DNA from: Roseovarius marisflavi
GTDB taxonomy: Bacteria > Pseudomonadota > Alphaproteobacteria > Rhodobacterales > Rhodobacteraceae
Direction: 5' to 3'
NCBI RefSeq assembly: GCF_900142625.1
Contig: NZ_FRBN01000004.1
Location: 124,001-188,000 of the forward strand
DNA: 64,000 bases
A program made the position numbers and the translations under genes. Below the pieces are notes generated by a model. That model was not told the origin of the DNA. It saw only the letters and a list, made by a program, of their open reading frames with translations, and ran no database searches. Each line of letters opens with the position of its first letter. The first letter of the stretch is position 1. This document shows, piece by piece, positions 35,567-43,663 of the stretch.

Positions 35567-36669
35567 CGCATAGCTATATTGTCGCCGCCAAACGATCCGC
35601 CGTCGTGCCCCTGAACGGCGCTTTTGCGCATCTGGAGTTTCATGATATCGCCGCCCCGGTGATCCGCGCCTGTCTTGTCGGCTGTGGCCTCGCCCCCGAG
35701 GAGGTTGGCGAAGTGATTGTCGGCAACGCCCTTGGCGCGGGTGGCAATCCTGCGCGGTTATGCGCTCTGGCGGCGGGCCTGCCCGAGCATGTGGCGGGGC
35801 TTTCGATTGACCGGCAATGCGCCAGCGGCCTCGACGCGCTTAACCTCGCCGATGCGATGATCCGTTCTGGTCAGGTGGAGATCGTCGTGGCCGGCGGCAC
35901 CGAGAGCTATTCGCGCCGCCCCGAACGCGCCCGCACCTTTGCCGATGGCCGCCCCGCCCTGCCCTATGCCCAGGCCCGGTTTACCCCCTGGCCGGACCGC
36001 GACCCCGACATGCATGTGGCCGCAGATGCCCTAGCCGCAGAGCTTGGCATCCCCCGCGCCGCGCAGGATGCCTGGGCCGTGCAAAGCCATGATCGCGCGC
36101 TCCGGGCGCGTCACCGGCTGGCGCGCGAGCTGATCACGATTGGGGGCATCACAGACGATCCCTTCACCCGTGCCCTTTCGCCCGGCCTTTGTACGCGAAG
36201 CCGCGCGATGGTCGGCACCATCACGCCCGCCAATACCTCGGTCGCGGCCGATGGCGCGGCGTTTTGCGTTGTGGTCTCGGAGCGGATCGCGCGCAGCCTT
36301 GATGCGCCGGCCGTCAAGATCATCGGCGGCTGTACCCTGGGCGGACGCCCCGACCTTCCCGGTCTGGCGCCTGTCGCGGCGATCCAGAAACTTCTGCACG
36401 ACGCCAGTCTCTCCCCCGATCACCTTGCCGTGGCCGAGATAATGGAGGCCTACGCCGCACAGGCCATCGCCTGCGTCACCGAAAGCGGTATCCCCCCCGA
36501 GATCGTCAACCCCGGCGGCGGATCGCTTGCGCGCGGCCACCCCATAGGCGCATCCGGCGCGATCAATGCCGTGCGGCTTTATCATGAATTGGTCGCGCGG
36601 GGCGGCACAGGGATTGCGGCGATTGCCGCCGCCGGGGGGATCGGCACGGCGCTCTTGCTGCGCGCCTAG
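35563..36669 (+). CDS. Thiolase family protein (acetyl-CoA acyltransferase-like)
   Basis: 368 residues from ATG 35563 (overlaps the ligase stop). The nucleophilic Cys lies in LSIDRQCASGLDALNLADAM, the His/Cys end is in NPGGGSLARGHPIGASGAIN, and the final GGIGTALLL is standard. The usual second cysteine motif near the end (CxGGG) appears as AAAGGIG, so the Cys proton donor of biosynthetic thiolases is replaced by Ala; this may favour a non-standard condensation or cleavage. It forms an operon with SDR and AMP-ligase genes, suggesting chain extension or shortening of a specific acyl-CoA. The true role is unknown. Confidence 0.85.
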   Translation: MTHSYIVAAKRSAVVPLNGAFAHLEFHDIAAPVIRACLVGCGLAPEEVGEVIVGNALGAGGNPARLCALAAGLPEHVAGLSIDRQCASGLDALNLADAMIRSGQVEIVVAGGTESYSRRPERARTFADGRPALPYAQARFTPWPDRDPDMHVAADALAAELGIPRAAQDAWAVQSHDRALRARHRLARELITIGGITDDPFTRALSPGLCTRSRAMVGTITPANTSVAADGAAFCVVVSERIARSLDAPAVKIIGGCTLGGRPDLPGLAPVAAIQKLLHDASLSPDHLAVAEIMEAYAAQAIACVTESGIPPEIVNPGGGSLARGHPIGASGAINAVRLYHELVARGGTGIAAIAAAGGIGTALLLRA

Positions 36670-36683
36670 GGTCTGTTGATTCC

Positions 36684-36730
36684 GCATGTTTGAGAAGCTC
36701 AAAACCGGTTCCCACTTTTGAGCAACATGC
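36684..36730. repeat. Nested palindromic intergenic repeat between convergent genes
   Basis: An outer 7-bp pair (GCATGTT 36684-36690 with AACATGC 36724-36730) encloses an inner perfect 8-bp pair (GCTCAAAA 36697-36704 with TTTTGAGC 36716-36723) around CCGGTTCCCAC. The core resembles palindromic intergenic repeats that are abundant in Rhizobiales and other alphaproteobacteria (AAAACCGGTTCCCACTTTTG type). It fills the 62 bp between the convergent thiolase and nitroreductase and could serve both as terminator. Confidence 0.65.
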
Positions 36731-36731
36731 T

Positions 36732-37415
36732 TTAGTCGTCAAACCCCTCAAAACGCGCAAACTCCTCAAGCGCGTCGCGCTCTGTCCTGACCGTGTTCAC
36801 CGGCGCCGCGTTATCCGGGTGCCCAAGGGCAATGCCGCACACCACAAGCTCATCCTCGGGCAGGCCAAGCGTCGCATGCACAAGATCGCCGTAGTTGCCC
36901 AAGGCACCGATTCCGCTTGTGCCATAACCCATATCCTCGGCCGCGAGAAACAGCGCCATGAGGGTCATGCCAAGATCCATGAAACACCCCTTGCCCATGT
37001 CCGCCCGGATCGTAACGACAATCCCGACCGGCGCGTCAAAGAACCGATAGTTCTGATCAAACTGCGCCTTGCGCCCTGCCAAATCCCGCCGCTCAATCCC
37101 GAGCGCGGAATAAAGCGCATAGCCCGCCGCGCGTTGCTTGGCCTTTAGCCCCGGCGGCATCGGATCGGGGAAATACGAGAATTGCGAGACCTGCGGGCGC
37201 CCCGCCGCCACCGCGTCAAGCAGAGCGGATTTCAACCCCTCCAGCGGCACACCACAGAGCACGTGAAAGCGCCCTGGCTGAAGGTTCGCGCCACTTGGCG
37301 CCCGCCGCGCCGCGGTGAGAATGCGGGCAACATCGGCCCTTGGCACCGGTGTCGCGTGATATTTGCGCACCGAGCGACGCGAGGCCAAAAGCTGCTCAAG
37401 AGGCGAAATGCTCAT
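36732..37415 (-). CDS. Nitroreductase family FMN oxidoreductase
   Basis: 227 residues with the nitroreductase fold: SVRKYHATPVPRADVARILT and ARRAPSGANLQPGRFHVL at the N-terminus form the FMN-binding loop, and EDMGYGTSGIGALGNY and VCGIALGHPD the second half. Such proteins reduce nitroaromatics, quinones or enones with NAD(P)H; some have dedicated roles (BluB, BioI-unrelated). It overlaps the BioY stop by 4 bp and so is the last gene of the bioMNY unit. Whether it takes part in biotin metabolism is unclear. Confidence 0.88.
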   Translation of the reverse strand: MSISPLEQLLASRRSVRKYHATPVPRADVARILTAARRAPSGANLQPGRFHVLCGVPLEGLKSALLDAVAAGRPQVSQFSYFPDPMPPGLKAKQRAAGYALYSALGIERRDLAGRKAQFDQNYRFFDAPVGIVVTIRADMGKGCFMDLGMTLMALFLAAEDMGYGTSGIGALGNYGDLVHATLGLPEDELVVCGIALGHPDNAAPVNTVRTERDALEEFARFEGFDD

Positions 37416-37957
37416 GCCCGCGATAGAACACTCTGTGGCCGGGCCTTGGCAAGGGCCGCGGTGATCACACCCGCAAGCACCGCTTTGACAATATCGCCGG
37501 GCACAAAGGCAACCACCAGCAGGGCGGCTTCATAACCGGATTTCTTCAAGGTCACGGCCAGGCCGGCAACGCCGAAAACATAGAGCACGAGAATGCCGCC
37601 GATCACCGAAGCAATCCCGGCCACGACCGCAAGCGACGCCCCGCGCCATTTCTCGACCACAAGGCCGGTGACAAAGGCCGCGACCGGCCAGCCAAACAGG
37701 AAGCCGGCCGAAGGCGACACGAAAAGGCCCAGCCCGCCGCGCCCCCCCGCCAAAAGCGGAAGGCCAAGCGCGAGCAGCAACAGGAACAGCAACACCGCCA
37801 TCGCCCCGCGCCGCGATCCAAGCACCGTCCCGCAGAGCATGATCCCAAGGCTTTGCGCCGTGATTGGCACGCCGAACCCGAGGGTAAATTTCGGGATAAG
37901 CCCAAGCGCCGCAATCAAGGCGGCAAAAAGCGCCACGAGGGCAAGATTACGTTCCAT
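37412..37957 (-). CDS. bioY: Biotin ECF transporter S component BioY
   Basis: 181 residues, six predicted membrane segments. The BioY signature appears in the N-terminal GFGVPITAQSLGIMLCGTVL and GLPLLAGGRGGLGLFVSPSA region, and in the later FGWPVAAFVTGLVVEKW. It binds biotin with high affinity in the inner membrane and works with the ATPase BioM and transmembrane BioN. It is 13 bp downstream of bioN and overlaps the nitroreductase. No BioR box of the TTATMKATAA form was seen around it. Confidence 0.93.
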   Translation of the reverse strand: MERNLALVALFAALIAALGLIPKFTLGFGVPITAQSLGIMLCGTVLGSRRGAMAVLLFLLLLALGLPLLAGGRGGLGLFVSPSAGFLFGWPVAAFVTGLVVEKWRGASLAVVAGIASVIGGILVLYVFGVAGLAVTLKKSGYEAALLVVAFVPGDIVKAVLAGVITAALAKARPQSVLSRA

Positions 37958-37970
37958 TCTTTGACTTCCT

Positions 37971-38576
37971 TTACCGGTTTAGACCGCCGCGCGCCTTAAG
38001 CGCTTCGGCCACATATTCTGCGTCGTCGATGGCCAGCACGGTGAATGGCATGACGATCCTCCAACTGGGTTTTTTGGGCGAGCGGGCCGACCACGACTGT
38101 GCCAGCTGCGCGCCCTTGTCGGCCAGCGTCGGGGTGAAGCGCACGACAAGGGCAATCCCGATTTCAAGCGCGCGGGTATTCACCCCTATCCGTCTGAACG
38201 GCGCCGCCAGCCAGCGAACCACCTCGATCATCGCCGAAAGGCGGGTCGTCATCGTTACCAGATTGGCAAGCGCCACGGCCGATAACAACCGCAGAACGAC
38301 GACCAGGCCCTCAACCGGCGCGCCAATCACCAGATGCCAGACCAGCACCACCGCAATGAACGGCCAGAGCGCAACAAGCCCCTTCACCCCGGCGCGGAAA
38401 AACCGCCCGCCGGGCAGGCGATAGACAAGCAGGCAAGCGGCAAATACCACCGCATGAAAGCCAAGGCCCTCTTGCGCAAACAACACAACCGTCGCGCCGC
38501 AAAGCGCCGCAAGCTTTGCGCCCGCCGACCAGCCATGGGCGCGCGTTTCAACCGGCGAGGTCAGAGATATCATCAT
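37971..38576 (-). CDS. bioN: ECF transporter T component (BioN/EcfT)
   Basis: 201 residues from ATG 38576 (a GGGGGG run sits just upstream; the adjacent ATG 38573 is equally possible, and a TTG at 38585 is less likely). It overlaps bioM by about 29 bp. Five hydrophobic segments are expected of the CbiQ/EcfT family, and the Ala-Arg-type coupling motif that contacts the ATPase is visible in the C-terminal half (QSWSARSPKKPSWRIVMPF). It forms the membrane scaffold of the biotin importer between BioM and BioY. Confidence 0.9.
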   Translation of the reverse strand: MMISLTSPVETRAHGWSAGAKLAALCGATVVLFAQEGLGFHAVVFAACLLVYRLPGGRFFRAGVKGLVALWPFIAVVLVWHLVIGAPVEGLVVVLRLLSAVALANLVTMTTRLSAMIEVVRWLAAPFRRIGVNTRALEIGIALVVRFTPTLADKGAQLAQSWSARSPKKPSWRIVMPFTVLAIDDAEYVAEALKARGGLNR

Positions 38577-39306
38577 GCCCCCCAAGATCGGTCATATGTT
38601 TGCCAAAGGCCGCAAGCGCTTGGGCCGCCTCACTATCCTGTTTGATCCGCCCCTCTTCAAGCCAGATCACCCTTTCATAGCCGCGCAAGGCCTGCGGGTC
38701 ATGCGTGATATGGATCAGCGCCGCATCAATACGGTCAAAATACCGCGTCAACTGGGCGCGGGTCGGAATATCGAGCCCGGAAAACGGCTCGTCGAGAATA
38801 ACCACCTTGGGTGCCATCGCGATGATGGCCATCAAACAGACCAGTTGCTTTTGCCCCTGCGAAAGCTGATGCGTCGCCGCCGATGCCCAATGGGATTTGT
38901 CAAACCGCGCCAGGATATCGGCAACCTGTCGTTCCGCCTCGGGTTTTGACGCGCCGGCCTGAAGCAAACCAAAGGCCAGCTCTTCTTCCACGGTCGGAAA
39001 AATGATCTGATGATCGGGGTTTTGAAACAGGATGCCCACGGTTTGGATCGCCGCCCTGCGATCCTTGGCGATATCCACGCCGCAAACCCGAACCTCGCCT
39101 TGGTCAGGCGCCACAAGACCGGACAGAACCCGCGCCAACGTGGTCTTGCCCGACCCGTTTCGCCCGACAATCCCGATGCGCCGTTCCGTCACGCGCAGAT
39201 TGAGCCCCGTCAAGAGCGCCCGGCCCTCGCGGAAAAAGGACACTCCGGCCATTTCAAACGTCACAGACGGATCGCCGGATCGTGAAATGACACCCTCGCC
39301 TTGCAT
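38548..39306 (-). CDS. bioM: ECF transporter ATPase (BioM/EcfA)
   Basis: 252 residues with a complete ABC ATPase set: Walker A GRNGSGKTTLA, Q-loop LFQNPDHQI, signature LSQGQKQLVCLMA (a Q in place of the first G), Walker B VVILDEPFSGLD and switch His ITHD. It starts at ATG 39306 and is the first gene of the leftward unit bioM-bioN-bioY-nitroreductase, the same order as the characterised bioMNY locus of Rhodobacter capsulatus. A 9-bp imperfect inverted repeat lies 24-45 bp upstream. Confidence 0.93.
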   Translation of the reverse strand: MQGEGVISRSGDPSVTFEMAGVSFFREGRALLTGLNLRVTERRIGIVGRNGSGKTTLARVLSGLVAPDQGEVRVCGVDIAKDRRAAIQTVGILFQNPDHQIIFPTVEEELAFGLLQAGASKPEAERQVADILARFDKSHWASAATHQLSQGQKQLVCLMAIIAMAPKVVILDEPFSGLDIPTRAQLTRYFDRIDAALIHITHDPQALRGYERVIWLEEGRIKQDSEAAQALAAFGKHMTDLGGHDDISDLAG

Positions 39307-39329
39307 TCTCGTCCCTCAAAGTCGTTGTT

Positions 39330-39351
39330 GATACGCGCAGGCGCACGTATC
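39330..39351 (-). promoter_or_regulatory. Inverted repeat upstream of bioM, possible operator
   Basis: GATACGCGC (39330-39338) and GCACGTATC (39343-39351) form 9-bp arms with one mismatch and a 4-bp centre. The element lies 24-45 bp upstream of the bioM start, in the 55-bp gap before the degenerate signalling operon. It does not resemble the BioR box. Confidence 0.4.
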
Positions 39352-39447
39352 GCCATCGACACTAGCGAATGCAAGCGGGCACGAACATGCCCCATGATAT
39401 CATTGCCGCAGTTTCGCGGCTGATCAATCGGCGATAGCGGCCTTTTC

Positions 39448-40521
39448 CTAGGCCTGAGCCCGTACGCCCGGCTCGCCCGCGCCCAGAATGAAATGGAACG
39501 ATGTGCCATTTGGGGCATTGGGTTCGCACCAGATTGTTCCACCATGGCGCAAGGCGATTTTGCGACAGGTCGCAAGGCCAAGCCCCGTGCCCTGGGGGGG
39601 CATTCCAGCCATTGATCCGACGAAACGTCTCGAAAATGCGGCCGCGAAATTCCTCCGGAACACCCTGACCGTTGTCCGAGACCGTCACCCTGAGCCCCTT
39701 TGCAACCCTCTGCGTAGACACGACTATATCGGGCGTCTCCTCACCGCGATACTTGATTGCATTGGCAATCAGATTCTGAAGCACCTGCGCCACCTGCGGG
39801 GCGGAACACACGGCGCTTGCCCCGACGTCGTTGGTCCGTACTTGCGCGCCACTCAACGAAATGTCGCGCTCATTGGCCATGATCGCACGCTCGAAAAGCT
39901 CGCCAAGATAGGCCTCGCAAAACGGCTCATCGGAATCGACCCTGGTCAGCATGGCCAGACTCTCGATCAACTCTGACATCTGCCGGGTGGAGCGGTTCAA
40001 CAAGCCAAGACTGACCTGCACATCCGCCATATCCCCGTTCTCAAGACCCTCTTTTATCTGTTCGGCCAGAAAGCTGGCTCCCCGGATCGGCGCCTTGAAA
40101 TCATGCACAAGAATATGCGCAAAGGTTTCAAGCTCCTGACGCTGCAGATCAATCTTGGCCTGCATATGCGTCAGGGCAATCCTGGTATCCAGCATCCGGA
40201 ACAGCGCGTTCTGATTTAGCGACCGCTTGGAAATATAATCCGATGCGCCAAGCTGAATCGCCGATTTTGCAATCTCTTCATCGCCATGCCCGGTCATCAG
40301 GATATAGGCCGCACCCGGCCATTTTTCCTTGAGCCCCTTGAGCATCTCCAGCCCGGTCAGATCCGGCATCAGATAATCAAGCAGGACAACATCCGGCACC
40401 ATGTCGGCAAACGATTGCGCCTCTTTGAAACTCTTGGCCTCATAGACATTGGCCCCCTCCGGACGCCCCGCCAGCAAGCGCCGGATCAGCTTGAGATCGC
40501 CAAAACATCAATCACACTCAT
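39448..40521 (-). pseudogene. Degenerate receiver-histidine kinase hybrid
   Basis: The gene should start at ATG 40521, one base after the upstream regulator stop, and encode MSVIDVLAI, but a non-triplet deletion around 40495-40505 breaks the frame and removes the acidic pocket of the receiver domain. In the restored frame it continues DLKLIRRLLAGRPEGANVYE, LLDYLMPDLTG (phosphoacceptor Asp) and then a histidine kinase: HILVHDFKAPIRGASFLAEQ (H-box) and QVLQNLIANAIKYRG (N-box). At 39594-39600 a run of seven G (plus strand) holds one base too many; after it, the G-box GTGLGLATCRKIALRHGG is only readable in the next frame, ending at 39448. Two independent lesions make function unlikely. Confidence 0.8.
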
Positions 40522-40522
40522 A

Positions 40523-40987
40523 TCAAGCGATCCTATCCAATCTCATGTCCGGCAGTTCGACAATCCGCCAGAAGTGATCAAGCGTGCCAATCAGATCAAC
40601 AAAATCGCTGCCCGCGTTCTGCTTTTGAATATAGCCCGTCACATTATGCGCATAGGCCGCCGCCCTGTCGCGTTCATCGCTTGACGTGGTCAGCAGAAAC
40701 GCAACCGCCTCCTTGAGCAGAGGGTCTATCCGGATTTCCTCCAACAACTCGATGCCATTCATCCGCGGCATGTTGAGATCAATCAAAAGTATGTAGGAAT
40801 CCGGCGGCGTTCCGGTTTCGCCGCGCAAGAGGCCAAGCGCCTCGATCCCGTCAACCACACGCATAACCGGGTTGGCGATTTTTGCGCGCGTCAGTGCCCG
40901 CCTTATGGCCTTTGCATCGCCATCGTCATCTTCGACAAGGATGATATCAAGTGGCGGCCGTTCGCTCAGTTTCACTGAGTCACTCAT
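40523..40987 (-). CDS. Stand-alone CheY-like response regulator (Rcp1 type)
   Basis: 154 residues, a single receiver domain with no output domain. The acidic pocket is IILVEDDDGD, the phosphoacceptor D70 is in LLIDLNMPRMNG, and a conserved Lys (K122, YIQKQNAG) is present. This form is typical of the Rcp1/phytochrome-associated regulators that pair with histidine kinases. It is the only undamaged gene of the four-gene signalling operon; its start (ATGA at 40984-40987) overlaps the stop of the damaged upstream kinase. Its partner kinases on both sides are broken, so it is probably orphaned. Confidence 0.88.
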   Translation of the reverse strand: MSDSVKLSERPPLDIILVEDDDGDAKAIRRALTRAKIANPVMRVVDGIEALGLLRGETGTPPDSYILLIDLNMPRMNGIELLEEIRIDPLLKEAVAFLLTTSSDERDRAAAYAHNVTGYIQKQNAGSDFVDLIGTLDHFWRIVELPDMRLDRIA

Positions 40988-42377
40988 GCTGCTTGTCCCT
41001 TCTGGGAGTTATTTTGAATCACGCAAGGCCAGAAAATCCGAAATTCGGCCCCTCGTCCCGCGCCCAAAATCACCTCAATACGCCCGCCCGCAAGCTGGAC
41101 ATGCTTTTTGACAATGGCGAGGCCCATGCCACTTCCATCGACCTGATCGCGCGGGCGCGCAGGGTTTGACCCAAAAGCTGGTTCCCAAGGGAGGCAAAGG
41201 CAAGGGTCAGTTCCCCGATTTCGTCATTGGTCGAGACCATAAGATCAAAAGGTTTGGCCCCGGCGTGCCTGCGAACCGCATCGGCGAGTTGGAGCAGTGG
41301 ATCGGTAAGGTGCGCGCCGAAGATCCCCGCGATACCGATGGCAAGAAAAATCAGGACAAAAGCCACAACCGCATTCCGAACCAGCATCTTGTTCGCAGCC
41401 GCAAAAAGGGCGTCGCGCGGCATTTCCGTCACCACATAAAGGCCGAACGGACGATTGAGTTGCGGGGTCACAACCGCGTTTGCGGCCATCGCCACATCGC
41501 CGGCAAAGAAGATTTGCCCCGGACCAGCCTTTGATGCGATTTCCACATCATGCGGCGGCGGAATGAAATCAGGATCGGAATGATAGAATAGCTTTGGTCT
41601 CGAATCATCGGCGCTGAAGGTCATGTGATCCCCCAGGCCCGTCACCACACCAAGCCGGAAGCCCTCCGAAACGGTTGGCCTCGCCGCAGTAATCAGAGCC
41701 TGAAAATCCGCATTTACGACGATGACGCCATATAAGGCACCTTCCTCATCCAACACCGGCTGCACGTAGCGAATGGTTGGCGGGCCAACTTCGATTCCAT
41801 GCTCGCGGTTGTAGGTCACCGTCGAAAAATAGCCATGGCCTGCGGCCTGCCTTACGAGGTCTTTCAAGTACGGCTCGCCGCCTTTGGCTTGAAGATCCGC
41901 AGTATCGACGGCATTTATATGATCCTCATGACGGCCGACGCGAACACGTTCGCGCCAGTTATCCGCTTGGCCGATAAACCTGAGCTGCGTGTAATGCGGG
42001 CGCGTTGTCAGGATCGATCTGAAAATCTCCTGAAGCCGGTGTTTACGCTGCGCCTTGAGGGACCCCGGCTGCACATCGCCGCCATCGGAGATTTTATCGC
42101 GTTGAACAATTTCCCTGACCGGCGGCAGCCCGGCAAACACAGTGGCATCAATGGCTGTCTGTTCAAGCACATCGGCGATCTGTTCGGATTGATGCCGTGC
42201 AATGTCACCTAACCGGTCTGTGGCGGCATGCCGGACGGTTGCACGCACCTGGGAGTAGGCCATGGCGGCGAAAATAACCGCCATCGCCAAGGTCATGCAG
42301 AGCGTCATCATCACAAGCTTGCCGCGCAAACGAAACCCGTTTGTTGGGGCCGTGACCAACAGACCCGGCGCGGTCAT
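40984..42377 (-). pseudogene. Degenerate Cache-domain histidine kinase with internal deletion
   Basis: The N-terminal part is normal: an N-terminal membrane helix (LVMMTLCMTLAMAVIFAAMA), a periplasmic dCache-like sensor (LGDIARHQSEQIADVLEQTA to YVVTEMPRDALFAAANKMLV), a second helix and a HAMP region (AHLTDPLLQLADAVRRHAGA). Right after the HAMP the frame jumps at about 41150-41165: phosphotransfer domain and most of the ATPase domain are missing. The terminal G-box VDGSGMGLAIVKKHVQLAGG and the tail ending QNNSQKGQAA are readable only in the neighbouring frame, stopping at 40984 in overlap with the regulator start. The ancestral start overlaps the stop of the upstream gene (ATGA at 42374-42377). 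Confidence 0.8.
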
Positions 42378-43107
42378 TCCAAACGCGGAGGTCTTGGCAC
42401 ACCTTTTCCATCTACTGCGTCACGCGCGACCGCGACCAATCCGTTGACCTCATCAAGGTAACCAAACAGATTGGCGCAATCATCTTCCAGCCCCTGACGG
42501 TTGCGCGCAACGTTCGGGTTGGTCGCCGCATCGCCGCGCAGGCTTCGAACCCGGCGCATCATTGCCGCCATGATGGCCCGCATATCCGGCGCACTTGCCC
42601 GTGAAAACCGGTCAACGGTCTCCGCAAGCGACGCGCGCGTGGAGTGTTCAGAGGTGATCACGGCCAACAGCAGGTTGCGCTCGATCGCCATGGTCACCGA
42701 CTTGCGAATACTTTCGGCGCTCAGCTCGTCCTTGATCAGGTAATCGGCACAGCCTGAGCGCATCGCTTCGACGATGATGTCATGCTCGCCAACGCTCGTG
42801 ACCATGATCGGGATCGCGTCTCTCTGCCGACCATGCGCTTTTACAAGCGCAAGCGCCTCAAGCCCGGTTTCAACGCCAAGATGATAGTCAAGGAAAACCA
42901 GGTCGAACTGATAGCGATCAAGCGCCGCCGCCATTTGCGCAAGATCACCTGCCTCTTCGGCCTTGAAATTCAGACCGGTCTTTTGCAAAAGATGATGATC
43001 CGGTGGCGATCAACAGGGTCATCATCGACAAACAACACCGACGAAAGATGTTTCTCGGTCGGAACGACAAGCTGAGAGGGTTGGATGTCTTTTGCCCTGT
43101 CTTTCAT
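42374..43107 (-). pseudogene. Degenerate response regulator, frameshifted near its N-terminus
   Basis: The start at ATG 43107 (GGAAAAC upstream) encodes an N-terminus ending VLFVDDDPVDRHRI, a normal receiver start. Within a triple GAT repeat at 42991-42999 one base has been lost, so the frame stops after FCKRPV. The continuation (QKTGLNFKAEEAGDLAQM, then LVFLDYHLGVETG with the phosphoacceptor Asp and ADYLIKDEL) reads in the next frame to 42374. The C-terminal ~70 residues match no DNA-binding domain. It is the first gene of the four-gene signalling operon. Confidence 0.75.
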
Positions 43108-43663
43108 CGGCGTTTTCCTTTTTAAACTAGGCCGCGCCTGCCGCCTTTTACGGGCGTCAAAACGGCATATATCCGGGGGCATTCCCCAATTGGCTGATGT
43201 TGCGGCACGCCACAAAGCGCAGCCCCAAAGCCCATTAAACACGCGTCCAATGACAAGCCTCAAAAGGCGAGCCCATCACAGCCTGACCCTCAGAATGCCA
43301 AATCCGGACTAAGAAACGATTAAGAAAAATACACCGCGCCGACCCATGCGCCACAAAGAGCCCGCCACGGCGCGGCGCGGTCTGCAAAGCCCGGGCACCG
43401 CCGACAACCCGGCGCGCATCAGGGCCTTGCAACCGGCATGAAAGCCCTACTTTGGTCGTAGGAACCGCCCCCATCAAAGCCTTGCTCTTTGGAAAATCTA
43501 GGCTAGGCTCGCGTCTTGTGAATGCAACGTAAGAGGTATTTTCACTGGCCTGCGAAGGGGAGAGCGCGCGCCGGTTCAGCGTTTCGATTGCAAGACCAGG
43601 CGACCCGATTGTAGCCCTGACACGACGATCAAACACGTAAGATTTTCAAATGGGAGGAACCAC
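43108..43663. other. 556-bp intergenic region, with an inverted repeat upstream of the PQQ dehydrogenase
   Basis: No gene is supported; the minus-strand frame at 43235-43636 has an irregular composition and no recognisable domain. CCTAC-TTTGGTC-GTAGG at 43446-43462 is an inverted repeat with 5-bp arms, about 200 bp before the dehydrogenase start. A GGGAGGA ribosome site precedes 43664. Confidence 0.4.

Noticed and set aside
37400-39400. BioR binding box (TTATMKATAA) near bioMNY
   Set aside because: Looked for around bioM, bioN and bioY starts on both strands and not found.
43235-43636. Minus-strand 133-codon frame in the gap upstream of the PQQ dehydrogenase
   Set aside because: No domain, no ribosome site and uneven composition; treated as intergenic.
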